Positions 7,628 to 15,874 of a DNA stretch of 64,000 nt are shown in pieces; the first letter of the stretch is position 1, and every line of letters begins with the position of its first letter. The DNA lies in NCBI RefSeq assembly GCF_000172555.1, contig NZ_ABOX02000014.1, positions 1 through 64,000 on the forward strand, written 5' to 3'. The notes under the pieces are model-generated. The model worked only from the letters and a program-made list of their open reading frames with translations, did not search any database and had not been told where the DNA came from. The stretch comes from Pedosphaera parvula Ellin514. Lineage in GTDB: Bacteria > Verrucomicrobiota > Verrucomicrobiia > Limisphaerales > Pedosphaeraceae. The position numbers and the translations under genes were made by a program.

Positions 7628-7925
7628 CAATCGGACCGGTTGGAGCAATGCCCGTTATGACGAGTTAATCCGTGCGGCGGACAAGGAGAATGATCTGGCC
7701 AAGCGCGAAAAGTTGTTTCAAGAGGCTGAAACTATTTTGATCCGGGATGAAAATCCGATCATACCATTGTATTTCTATGTGGGTTTCAGTTACTTCAACA
7801 CGAACAGCATCAAAGGGATTTATCCGAACATTCTGGATTCGCATCCGTTGAATGCGATCTCGAAGGTCAAGGTTGAGTCAAAGTCCAAAGCTGGTGGCAA
7901 CAGTCGGGAGGCGGCCATTCACTAG
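7620..7925 (+). pseudogene. out-of-frame C-terminal part of the peptide-binding protein
   Basis: Reading from 7620 gives NGNNRTGWSNARYDELI, then AADKENDLAKREKLFQEAE and ENPIIPLYFYVGFSYFN, the standard end of a family-5 binding protein, ending at 7925. It directly continues the DADTFLNMFMTRE motif at the end of the 6206-7627 frame. Removing one base near 7618-7620 would give a single product of about 572 residues, the normal family length. It has no start of its own at the junction. The stop lies 2 nt before the permease gene at 7928. Confidence 0.85.
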
Positions 7926-7927
7926 GT

Positions 7928-8890
7928 ATGTATTTTATTCGTCGCCTATTGATAATGATACCTTTGCTGCTGGTGGTGAGCCTGCTTGCATTTGGTTTGC
8001 TGCATCTGGTTCCTGGCGGGCCTTTTGATCGTGAGCGGAAGCCGGCCACGCCTGAAGTGGAGCGGAATATTGCGAGAAAATTTCACACGGATGAGTCCTT
8101 GTGGAGGCAGTATCTTCGCTATTTGGGAGTGGGTTATGATAAGGATGAAAAAGGAAATGTTCACTGGTTCGAAGGTGGTTTGATTCGAGGCGATCTCGGG
8201 CCTTCGTTGATTTACCGGAATCATTCGGTAAACGACATCATAGCACAGGGGTTGCCGGTATCACTGCCGTTGGGTTTCATGGCCTTTGGGTTTGCACTTG
8301 GCCTCGGTGTTCCGCTGGGTTTTCTGACCGCTGTGAAGCGGGGGAAATGGGAGGATTATGCCGGAAGTTTTCTGGCGATTCTGGCGATTTGTATTCCGGG
8401 AGTTGTCATGGGACCGGTTCTAGTGGTGGTTTTTGCAATCCATTACCATTGGTTCCCGGTGGCACTGTGGGAATCGTCATGGCATGCCGTGCTTCCGATG
8501 ATTGCGCTCGGGATTTATTATTCAGGCCGCATAGCTCGATTGATGCGGGAAGGAATGTTGAATGTAATGCAGTCCGAGTTCATCACCGCAGCCAGGGCGA
8601 AGGGGATGAGCGAGACCACGCTGTTGCTCAAGCACGCGGTACGGATCGCGATTCTGCCGGTGGTTTCCTATGCCGGACCGATGCTGGCAGATTTGCTAAC
8701 CGGGTCGTTTGTGATCGAAAATATTTTTCAGATTCCCGGGTTGGGCACGCCTTTCGTGAACAGTTTTTTGAACCGTGATTACACCGTGCAGATGGGGTTG
8801 GTAATTCTTTACGCTGCGTTACTGCTGACGCTTAATCTTTTGGTGGATCTGGCCTATCTGGCACTCGATCGGAGGGTGAAATATGAGTGA
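7928..8890 (+). CDS. peptide ABC transporter permease, OppB type
   Basis: Inner-membrane permease of a binding-protein-dependent peptide importer. The protein begins MYFIRRLLIMIPLLLVVS, the usual OppB/DppB first helix, and shows LLHLVPGGPFD, about six membrane segments, and the EAA loop FITAARAKGMSETTLLLKHA near 215-235 that contacts the ATPase. The end FVIENIFQIPGLGTPFVNS is also diagnostic. At 320 residues it is typical. It begins 2 nt after the binding-protein frame and overlaps the next permease by 8 nt, so the three are one operon. No ATPase gene is linked, so the transporter must use one encoded elsewhere. Confidence 0.95.
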   Translation: MYFIRRLLIMIPLLLVVSLLAFGLLHLVPGGPFDRERKPATPEVERNIARKFHTDESLWRQYLRYLGVGYDKDEKGNVHWFEGGLIRGDLGPSLIYRNHSVNDIIAQGLPVSLPLGFMAFGFALGLGVPLGFLTAVKRGKWEDYAGSFLAILAICIPGVVMGPVLVVVFAIHYHWFPVALWESSWHAVLPMIALGIYYSGRIARLMREGMLNVMQSEFITAARAKGMSETTLLLKHAVRIAILPVVSYAGPMLADLLTGSFVIENIFQIPGLGTPFVNSFLNRDYTVQMGLVILYAALLLTLNLLVDLAYLALDRRVKYE

Positions 8891-9962
8891 GCCGCTGATC
8901 AGCCCGGAACCCAAGCCCGCGGCAACATTGCCGGGCAGCACGGGAGCATCTTTGACTCCAGAACCGAAGTTGAACAACAATCCGCAGGTTCATCTCAGCC
9001 CGAACCAAAAGGCCTGGCGGCGGTTCAAACGTAATCGTCCCGCAGTGATTGGAGCCTGGTTCCTGATTATTCTGGTGATAGTGGTGATCGCCTGGCCGAT
9101 GGTGCTGAAAGTCGCCAGCAAGTCGGGGCCGAGGGGTTTGGCGTTTGCGGTGCAGTTTGATCCGGACAAGCTTACCGATTCCTCCTTTGATCCGCCCAGT
9201 GCGCAGCATTGGTTCGGCACAGATGTGCATGGAAGAGATTTGGTGTCGCGCATTCTTTACGGGGCGCAAGTTTCGTTGCTGGTTGGCGGCTTTGGGGCGC
9301 TGATCAGTCTTATTATTGGCGTGTTGTGGGGAGCCATTGCGGGTTATCTTGGTGGACGCTGGGATAATTTCATGATGCGCGTGGTGGATATCCTTTATTC
9401 CCTGCCTTCGATCATTTTCGTCATCGTGCTAATAACCGCTTTTGAAGGCAGAATCAGAACTTTTTTCTTTGATCACCTTGCCGGCAGCAACCCTGAACTT
9501 GCCAATAATCTGGTGAAATTCACCAGACTATTTTTGTTAATCATCGGATTGGGCGCCGTTTCATGGTTGAACATGGCGCGAATTGTTCGTGGCCAGGTGC
9601 TGGTTCTTCGCAGTCGTTCCTTCGTGGAGGCGAGCAAGACGTTGGGTGCGCGGAACCGGCATATTCTCCGGCATCACATTTTGCCAAATGTTTTTGGAGT
9701 GGTGATCGTATATCTTACTTTAACTGTGCCTGCGATTGTCTTGTATGAATCGTTTCTAAGTTTTCTTGGGTTGGGCATTCAGCCGCCCATGGCCAGTTGG
9801 GGTTCCCTCATTGCGGAAGGGGCTGATCAGATCAACACCATCCGGGTTTATTGGTGGTTGCTGGCGTATCCGGGCACGATTTTGATTTTTACCCTGCTCG
9901 CGCTCAACTTCTTAGGTGACGGGTTGCGGGATGCGTGGGATGTGCGAGGCGACGATAAATAA
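8883..9962 (+). CDS. peptide ABC transporter permease, OppC type
   Basis: Second permease of the peptide importer. A proline-rich cytoplasmic N-terminus of about 40 residues leads into AWRRFKRNRPAVIGAWFLI, the OppC-type N-terminal domain. Then come HWFGTDVHGRDLVSRILYGA near 106-125, the SLLVGGFGALISLIIG helix, and the EAA loop FVEASKTLGARNRHILRHHI near 250-270. The C-terminal SFLGLGIQPPMASWGSLI segment is characteristic. Length is 359 residues. A good SD (GGAGG) precedes the ATG inside the end of the upstream permease, with an 8-nt overlap that suggests translational coupling. The transporter ends here. Confidence 0.95.
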   Translation: MSEPLISPEPKPAATLPGSTGASLTPEPKLNNNPQVHLSPNQKAWRRFKRNRPAVIGAWFLIILVIVVIAWPMVLKVASKSGPRGLAFAVQFDPDKLTDSSFDPPSAQHWFGTDVHGRDLVSRILYGAQVSLLVGGFGALISLIIGVLWGAIAGYLGGRWDNFMMRVVDILYSLPSIIFVIVLITAFEGRIRTFFFDHLAGSNPELANNLVKFTRLFLLIIGLGAVSWLNMARIVRGQVLVLRSRSFVEASKTLGARNRHILRHHILPNVFGVVIVYLTLTVPAIVLYESFLSFLGLGIQPPMASWGSLIAEGADQINTIRVYWWLLAYPGTILIFTLLALNFLGDGLRDAWDVRGDDK

Positions 9963-10070
9963 CGCCCCTTGGCCGGGTGTGCCGGGCGAAATCACCAGTA
10001 CAACTTGCTTCAAACAATATCTGGCTTACTATAAAACTTCGATGAAGGCTGGATTGGGAATAATTCATCG

Positions 10071-10098
10071 TTGACGCTTGGGGCTTCGCAGGTAACAT
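10071..10098 (+). promoter_or_regulatory. putative sigma-70 promoter of gapA
   Basis: TTGACG at 10071-10076, 16-bp spacer, TAACAT at 10093-10098. This is the same spacing as the candidate pgk promoter. A start near 10105 would give a leader of about 33 nt. Confidence 0.45.
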
Positions 10099-10119
10099 CC
10101 CCGACCTAAGTTTTGGTAA

Positions 10120-11187
<1,068 letters not shown>

Positions 11188-11214
11188 TTCCCAGTCAGTA
11201 AAAATCTAAAACAG

Positions 11215-11257
11215 AAACGGCGATCCAGTAATGGACCGCCGTTTTGCTTTTATTTTT
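11215..11257. terminator. bidirectional intrinsic terminator between gapA and the convergent gene
   Basis: AAACGGCG-A-TCC (from 11215) pairs with GGA-C-CGCCGTTT (to 11244), followed by a T-rich run on the plus strand. It sits between the gapA stop (11187) and the stop of the convergent gene (11267). Confidence 0.8.
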
Positions 11258-11266
11258 AAAGCGAGA

Positions 11267-11884
11267 TTACTGGTAAAGCCGGGGTTTGCTTTTTTGCAGG
11301 TCGGTAACGATGGATTTAAGATCGCCGCCAATCGCTTGCAATTGGGCTTCGCTTACTCCGCCAGCCTTAAGGCTATCGAGCGCCGATTTGATGAATGCCT
11401 GGGCTTGAGCGGCAGAAAGATTGCCGCTGTTAAGGACGACATTCAGGGCTTTCGCAAGTTGAGCCTGCTGAGTTGTGGAATTGCCCTTGTCACCCAGGGC
11501 AGATGAGAGATTGTTGGCCAGCTTGGCAAGAGTCTCCTTTGAAGGCTTGGAAACCCCCTTTGCCAGAGTTTGAAGGTCGGTGACCAGCTGCTGCTTTTGT
11601 TCCGCGGTTGCTTCTGAGCCGGGTTTGATGACGCTTAGATCGGTTGAAAGTTTATCAATATTCTGCTGCTGGGCCTGGCTGATACCCTGAGGACCCGAAG
11701 GTGCGATTGGTTGAGCGGGAGCTGCGGGAGGAGGGGTTGCCTGGGGTGGCGGAACTCCCTGCTGTGCATTGTTTTGATCCCGGAAATTCTTGGCCTTTTG
11801 TTTGATCATTTCCTGTGCACCCTGTCCGAAAGAGTGACTCACAAACAAGGCCGTAAAGAGGCTCAGAACAAGAACTCGTTTCAT
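11267..11884 (-). CDS. hypothetical secreted helical protein
   Basis: Not recognised beyond being exported. The signal peptide MKRVLVLSLFTALFVSHSFGQ is clear, with cleavage near residue 20. A Gln/Pro/Ala-rich linker (about 40-70) leads to a helical region of about 130 residues rich in Ala, Leu, Lys and Gln, with repeated helix-like segments (DKLSTDLSVIKPGS, QLVTDLQTLAKGV, LAKLANNLSSALG, QLQAIGGDLKSIVTDL). The DL.(S/T)(I/L)(V/A) pattern recurs, suggesting internal duplication. It converges on gapA with a shared terminator. Its upstream region holds a MITE copy (11982-12241) beginning about 100 bp before the ATG. Function unknown. Confidence 0.75.
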   Translation of the reverse strand: MKRVLVLSLFTALFVSHSFGQGAQEMIKQKAKNFRDQNNAQQGVPPPQATPPPAAPAQPIAPSGPQGISQAQQQNIDKLSTDLSVIKPGSEATAEQKQQLVTDLQTLAKGVSKPSKETLAKLANNLSSALGDKGNSTTQQAQLAKALNVVLNSGNLSAAQAQAFIKSALDSLKAGGVSEAQLQAIGGDLKSIVTDLQKSKPRLYQ

Positions 11885-11981
11885 ATCGATTCCAAAGGTT
11901 GGTTTTGTTTCACTCTGCGTCCCACCGTTTGGAATGTCAATTCTGCTTCACGGTGGCAAACGTGTGCGTTTCAGGGCACAC

Positions 11982-12241
11982 TATACCGAATGCCAAAATT
12001 AATTTCCGAAATGGGGAAAGGAAACTGAATCAAAGAGGGTAAAAAGTTTTATGAAAGTGGACGCTGAAAAATTATGACTGTGGGGCGAAGAAATTCATTA
12101 ATCATTGGCTGCAGGGTGCTTTTGGTTTGAGGCGGCGTTGTCGGCCTTGTCGCTATCTTCCAGATAGCGCCGGCGGCCTCCGCCTTGCCTCAAACCAAAA
12201 TCCCTCCTGCCATTCGGAAATTTCTTTTGGCATTCGGTATA
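11982..12241. mobile_element. 260-bp MITE, copy 1
   Basis: Begins TATACCGAATGCCAAAA and ends with its perfect 17-bp reverse complement; imperfect pairing continues to about 32 bp (ATTTCCGAA blocks). A second palindrome is nested inside: TTTTGGTTTGAGGC at 12120-12133 against GCCTCAAACCAAAA at 12187-12200, with GCTATCT/AGATAGC at its tip. There is no coding capacity. An equal-length copy lies at 35842-36101 and a truncated one ends at 23754. The TA at each end may be part of the element or a TA target duplication. Confidence 0.85.
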
Positions 12242-12244
12242 AAG

Positions 12245-12276
12245 AAAAACCCCGCTTCCTTATGAGAAGCGGGGTT
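12245..12276 (-). terminator. intrinsic terminator of prc
   Basis: CCCCGCTTC (12250-12258) pairs with GAAGCGGGG (12266-12274). On the minus strand the stem is followed by TTTTTC running into the end of the MITE. It lies 20 nt after the prc stop codon. Confidence 0.8.
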
Positions 12277-12295
12277 GATAATTAAAGCGTGACCT

Positions 12296-14791
12296 TTAGT
12301 GATTCACGGTGAGGGCGGGTATTTTGCCCATCAGAGCTATGTAATCCACCAGAATATGTTCCGCTTCCTCAAGATGGGCATCAACCGCAGGAGCCTTGTC
12401 TGGATCTGCGAAGTCTTCGGTATCTCCTTCACCTGTGGCAATGCCTTGGGCCAGTGCTGCAGGACTGATTTCAGAATGATCACCGGAACCAGACTTGTTT
12501 GCGTCAGGAAGGTTTGCCTGGGCCAAACTATTGGTCGCATTAACCTGGCCTTGTTTAGTATCCAACGTAACCGCGTTTGCGGTGTGTTTGGCGGTGGCGG
12601 CCAGATTGGTGGCTGATGATTTGGCAGCAGTTACCACGGGTGTGCCATTGGTCAAGGTTACATCAAACGCCTTTTGATCCACCAGTTTCCGCGCCTTGCG
12701 TTCCCGGTCACGAATTTTTTGGCGAACGTCTGACTCTTCCTTTTCTTTAAGACGTTGTGCTTCATTCAAAGAGGCGGATTTCTCAGCCATGATTTTCTTC
12801 ACCTGTTCAATATCCTCCCGGACGTAGGCGAAATCCTTTTCGGAAGCCACGCGGTTCACTGAGCGTTTGGACAGTTCGGAAAGGTAAGGCTGAACGCGAT
12901 TCACTTTATCGAACTTGGCAGTGGAAATCGTGTCCCAAGGAAGCGGGTTCTCGAGGGATGATTCTCCGACTTCCAGATAATCGTTGATTGATGGCAAAAC
13001 AATGTCAGGAATGACTCCCTTCAACTGGGTGGAGGAGCCACTTGCACGGTAGAATTTGCGGGTGGTCAGCTTCAACGCACCCAGAGCACCTGGATCATTC
13101 GTCGAGAGATTCGGCAAATGTCCGAACATGAAAGGAGCCAATTGGTTGAGGCTCTGGACGGTACCTTTGCCGTGAGTGGATGAGTCGCCCACGATGAGTG
13201 CGCGTCCATAATCCTGCAATGCTCCAGCCAGAATTTCCGAAGCCGAAGCACTGAAGCGGCTGGTCAAAACAATCAGCGGGCCATCATAAGCGACGGAGGG
13301 ATCTGTGTCTTCGTCCACCTGCACCTTGCCATCGGGATCGCTCACCTGAACGACTGGACCTTCCTTGATGAAGAGCCCGGTAAGATTGATGGCCTCTTCA
13401 AGAGAGCCGCCACCATTGCGGCGCAAATCAAGAATGACACCATCCACTTTTTGTTCCTTTAATTTGGCCAGCAGTTTCGCGACGTCAACAGTGGTGCTTT
13501 TGACAGGTGCTCGCTCATGGCCCACCAAGGGGAAACTGGCATAAAACGAAGGCAGATCAATGACTCCCAGGTGGAGAGTTTGGCCTTTGTCGCCGGGAAC
13601 CTCGATTATCTTGGCCTTGGCTTGTTGATCTTCCAATTTAATCTCATCACGCGTCAGACTGATGGTGGTTCGTGTGGAAGTATCAGTGGCATCGGCTGGT
13701 ATGACCGTCAGGCGCACATCGGTTCCTTTTGGACCGCGGATCATTTCAACCACCTTGGTCAGGGGCATATCCACCACGTCGACCAGTTCGTTGGTGCCTT
13801 GCGCAACAGCCACAATACGGTCATTGGCCTTAAATTTCTTGCTCTTGAAAGCCGGGCCGGACGGGTTCAACTCCTTGATTTTGCAGTATCCATCTTCAGA
13901 GGTAAGCACCGCTCCGATTCCGTAAAGGGAAAGACTCATGCCAATGGAAAAGTTTTCCAATTGGGATTTATCGAAGTAATCCGAGTGAGGATCATAGACA
14001 TGCGCCAGTGCAGTCAAATAAGCCTGTAGAACCTCATCACCATCCCAATCACGGAATGTGCGCTGAATCCGGCTGTAACGATGGGAAATAATATCGACGA
14101 TATCCTTATGGAAATCAGTCCAGGTAAGGGCAGCTGCAACGGGTGTTGGGCGGCTGGCCACCAGCTTCCCGATTTCCTCGCGACCTTCCTTATTGAGTTT
14201 TTCCTGCAGGTATTCATAGCGCACCCGGTCCCGCCAAAATTGTTTGGCTTCAGTCATATCCTTGGGAAAAGGCTGTTCCTTGCGAACCAACAAAACGCGG
14301 TCACTGCCGGTAAAATCGAATTGATCGTTCTTCAGCAATCCGTTGGCATAGGCCACCCGCTCATCGAGTCGCTGCATAAAGCGATTGAAAATTACGTAAG
14401 CGGGGGAGGTATCGTGCTGCTTGCGAGTCAGTTCGCCCAGGACGGTGCGGTATTTCTCAAAATCAGCGATATCGGACTGCAGAAAATGGATGTGCTGCGG
14501 ATCGAGAGTATCGATGTAGCGATCCAGGAACTTGCTGGAAATTTTTTGGTCCAAAGGCTGATGGAGGAAATGCAATTGCTCCAGCATGCGGGCAGTCAGG
14601 TCGGCGATCCACCCATCATTAGGTTGGGGTGCCAATTTGACCGGTATGAGTGGCTTCAGATTTTCATTAGTCTGAGCCGGTTGGTCCGAGGTCTTGAGTT
14701 GGATTTGAGATTCGGCCCCAAACAAGGGGGCGGCAAATTCCAAACAGAGTAGAATAAGTAAAATTCTCACAATTAATGATTTAGATATCAA
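12296..14791 (-). CDS. prc: carboxy-terminal processing (tail-specific) protease, S41A family
   Basis: Periplasmic serine protease that recognises hydrophobic C-termini and degrades or processes exported proteins. An N-terminal helical domain (TLDPQHIHFLQSDIADF) leads to a PDZ domain (SLYGIGAVLTSEDGYCKI to ANDRIVAVAQG), then the S41 core: VDGVILDLRRNGGGSLEEA, the nucleophile Ser in RFSASASEILAG and the general base Lys in HGKGTVQSL. A Prc-type C-terminal domain with a long charged helix follows. The frame is open to 14977, but that would overlap the divergent FKBP gene. A TTG at 14791 (or GTG at 14770) starts directly before a signal peptide ending in PLFGAES, so I chose 14791. No SD distinguishes the two. 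Confidence 0.93.
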   Translation of the reverse strand: MISKSLIVRILLILLCLEFAAPLFGAESQIQLKTSDQPAQTNENLKPLIPVKLAPQPNDGWIADLTARMLEQLHFLHQPLDQKISSKFLDRYIDTLDPQHIHFLQSDIADFEKYRTVLGELTRKQHDTSPAYVIFNRFMQRLDERVAYANGLLKNDQFDFTGSDRVLLVRKEQPFPKDMTEAKQFWRDRVRYEYLQEKLNKEGREEIGKLVASRPTPVAAALTWTDFHKDIVDIISHRYSRIQRTFRDWDGDEVLQAYLTALAHVYDPHSDYFDKSQLENFSIGMSLSLYGIGAVLTSEDGYCKIKELNPSGPAFKSKKFKANDRIVAVAQGTNELVDVVDMPLTKVVEMIRGPKGTDVRLTVIPADATDTSTRTTISLTRDEIKLEDQQAKAKIIEVPGDKGQTLHLGVIDLPSFYASFPLVGHERAPVKSTTVDVAKLLAKLKEQKVDGVILDLRRNGGGSLEEAINLTGLFIKEGPVVQVSDPDGKVQVDEDTDPSVAYDGPLIVLTSRFSASASEILAGALQDYGRALIVGDSSTHGKGTVQSLNQLAPFMFGHLPNLSTNDPGALGALKLTTRKFYRASGSSTQLKGVIPDIVLPSINDYLEVGESSLENPLPWDTISTAKFDKVNRVQPYLSELSKRSVNRVASEKDFAYVREDIEQVKKIMAEKSASLNEAQRLKEKEESDVRQKIRDRERKARKLVDQKAFDVTLTNGTPVVTAAKSSATNLAATAKHTANAVTLDTKQGQVNATNSLAQANLPDANKSGSGDHSEISPAALAQGIATGEGDTEDFADPDKAPAVDAHLEEAEHILVDYIALMGKIPALTVNH

Positions 14792-14955
14792 AGTATAGTA
14801 ATGCAGCCTATTTGACTGATTATAAACCCAGTTGTTCACAATCGAAACAATTATTTGATAGGGTATGCCCCCTTTAAATCTGCGCTTTACCCCGCCAAGA
14901 GCGAATAATTCGATTGAAAGTTGGCCGACTTTCGAGGAACTATTCACCAATCGAT

Positions 14956-15810
14956 ATGAAAATACAACTTTTAGCAATGTTAGGGGTTGGTCTTCTGACG
15001 TGTGCTGTTCACGCCGAAGACCAGAAGGCCAGCGACAAAAAGGCGGCCTTCAAGGATGACAAGGAAAAGGTGAGCTATGCCATTGGGCTGAGCACCGGCG
15101 GCAATATCAAACGGAATGACCTTGAAGTAGATGTGGATGCGGTTGTAAGGGGGTTAAAAGATGGCATTGCGGGCCAAGGCCTTCTGAGTGAAACCGAGAT
15201 GCGTGAGGTTTTCGGCAACTTGAACCAACAGATGCGTGCGAAAGCCGAAGAAAAGCGCAAGGCCGAAGCTGAAAAGAACAAAAAGGCTGGCGCTGACTTT
15301 TTAGCTGCCAACAAAACCAAACCCGGAGTGATTACCCTTCCCAGCGGATTGCAGTATAAGGTTATTACCGAAGGCAAAGGCGAATCTCCGAAGAGCGATG
15401 ACATAGTCACGGTCAACTATCGCGGTACCTTGATCGATGGCACTGAGTTTGACAGCTCCTATGCGAGAAATCAGCCATCCAGCACGCCGGCGAACCACGT
15501 CATCAAAGGCTGGACTGAGGCGCTGCAGTTGATGAAGCCAGGTTCCAAGTGGCAATTGTTCATTCCTGCTGATCTTGCTTACGGTGATACGCCCAAACCA
15601 CCAAAAATCCAGGCTGGTTCGACCTTGATTTTTGAAGTTGAGTTGCTCTCTTTCAAAAAGCCCGAGGCGCCAGCTCCCAGCCAGCCTCTGACGAGTGATA
15701 TCATCAAGGTGCCTTCGGCTGAAGAGTTGAAGAAGGGCGCCAAGATCGAAACGATCAAGCCTGAAGATATCGAGAAGGAAAAGGCGAAGGAAAAAGCCAA
15801 CCAAAAGTAA
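14956..15810 (+). CDS. FKBP-type peptidyl-prolyl cis-trans isomerase, exported
   Basis: Envelope folding factor that isomerises Xaa-Pro bonds. The start at 14956 gives MKIQLLAMLGVGLLTCAVHAE, a Sec signal peptide; the frame is open further upstream but without one. Residues about 35-110 resemble the FkpA/Mip dimerisation domain (KVSYAIGLSTGGNIKRN, then a charged KAEEKRKAEAEKNKKAGADF helix). The FKBP domain spans about 125-235 with LPSGLQYKVI, VNYRGTLIDGTEFDSSY, VIKGWTEALQLMKPGSKW, IPADLAYGD and STLIFEVELLS. A Pro/Lys/Glu-rich tail of about 50 residues ends the protein. It is divergent from prc, so two envelope quality-control genes may share a control region. Confidence 0.95.
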   Translation: MKIQLLAMLGVGLLTCAVHAEDQKASDKKAAFKDDKEKVSYAIGLSTGGNIKRNDLEVDVDAVVRGLKDGIAGQGLLSETEMREVFGNLNQQMRAKAEEKRKAEAEKNKKAGADFLAANKTKPGVITLPSGLQYKVITEGKGESPKSDDIVTVNYRGTLIDGTEFDSSYARNQPSSTPANHVIKGWTEALQLMKPGSKWQLFIPADLAYGDTPKPPKIQAGSTLIFEVELLSFKKPEAPAPSQPLTSDIIKVPSAEELKKGAKIETIKPEDIEKEKAKEKANQK

Positions 15811-15836
15811 GCTTCCTTCGAATTCGGTCTGATTTC

Positions 15837-15874
15837 AGCCGCCGTTACTTTGAAGCCGTAACGGCGGCTTTTTT
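15837..15874 (+). terminator. intrinsic terminator of the FKBP gene, overlapping the convergent stop codon
   Basis: AGCCGCCGTTAC (15837-15848) pairs with GTAACGGCGGCT (15858-15869), followed by TTTTTT. The stop codon of the convergent gene (15845-15847) lies inside the left arm, so the two genes share this structure. Confidence 0.9.
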
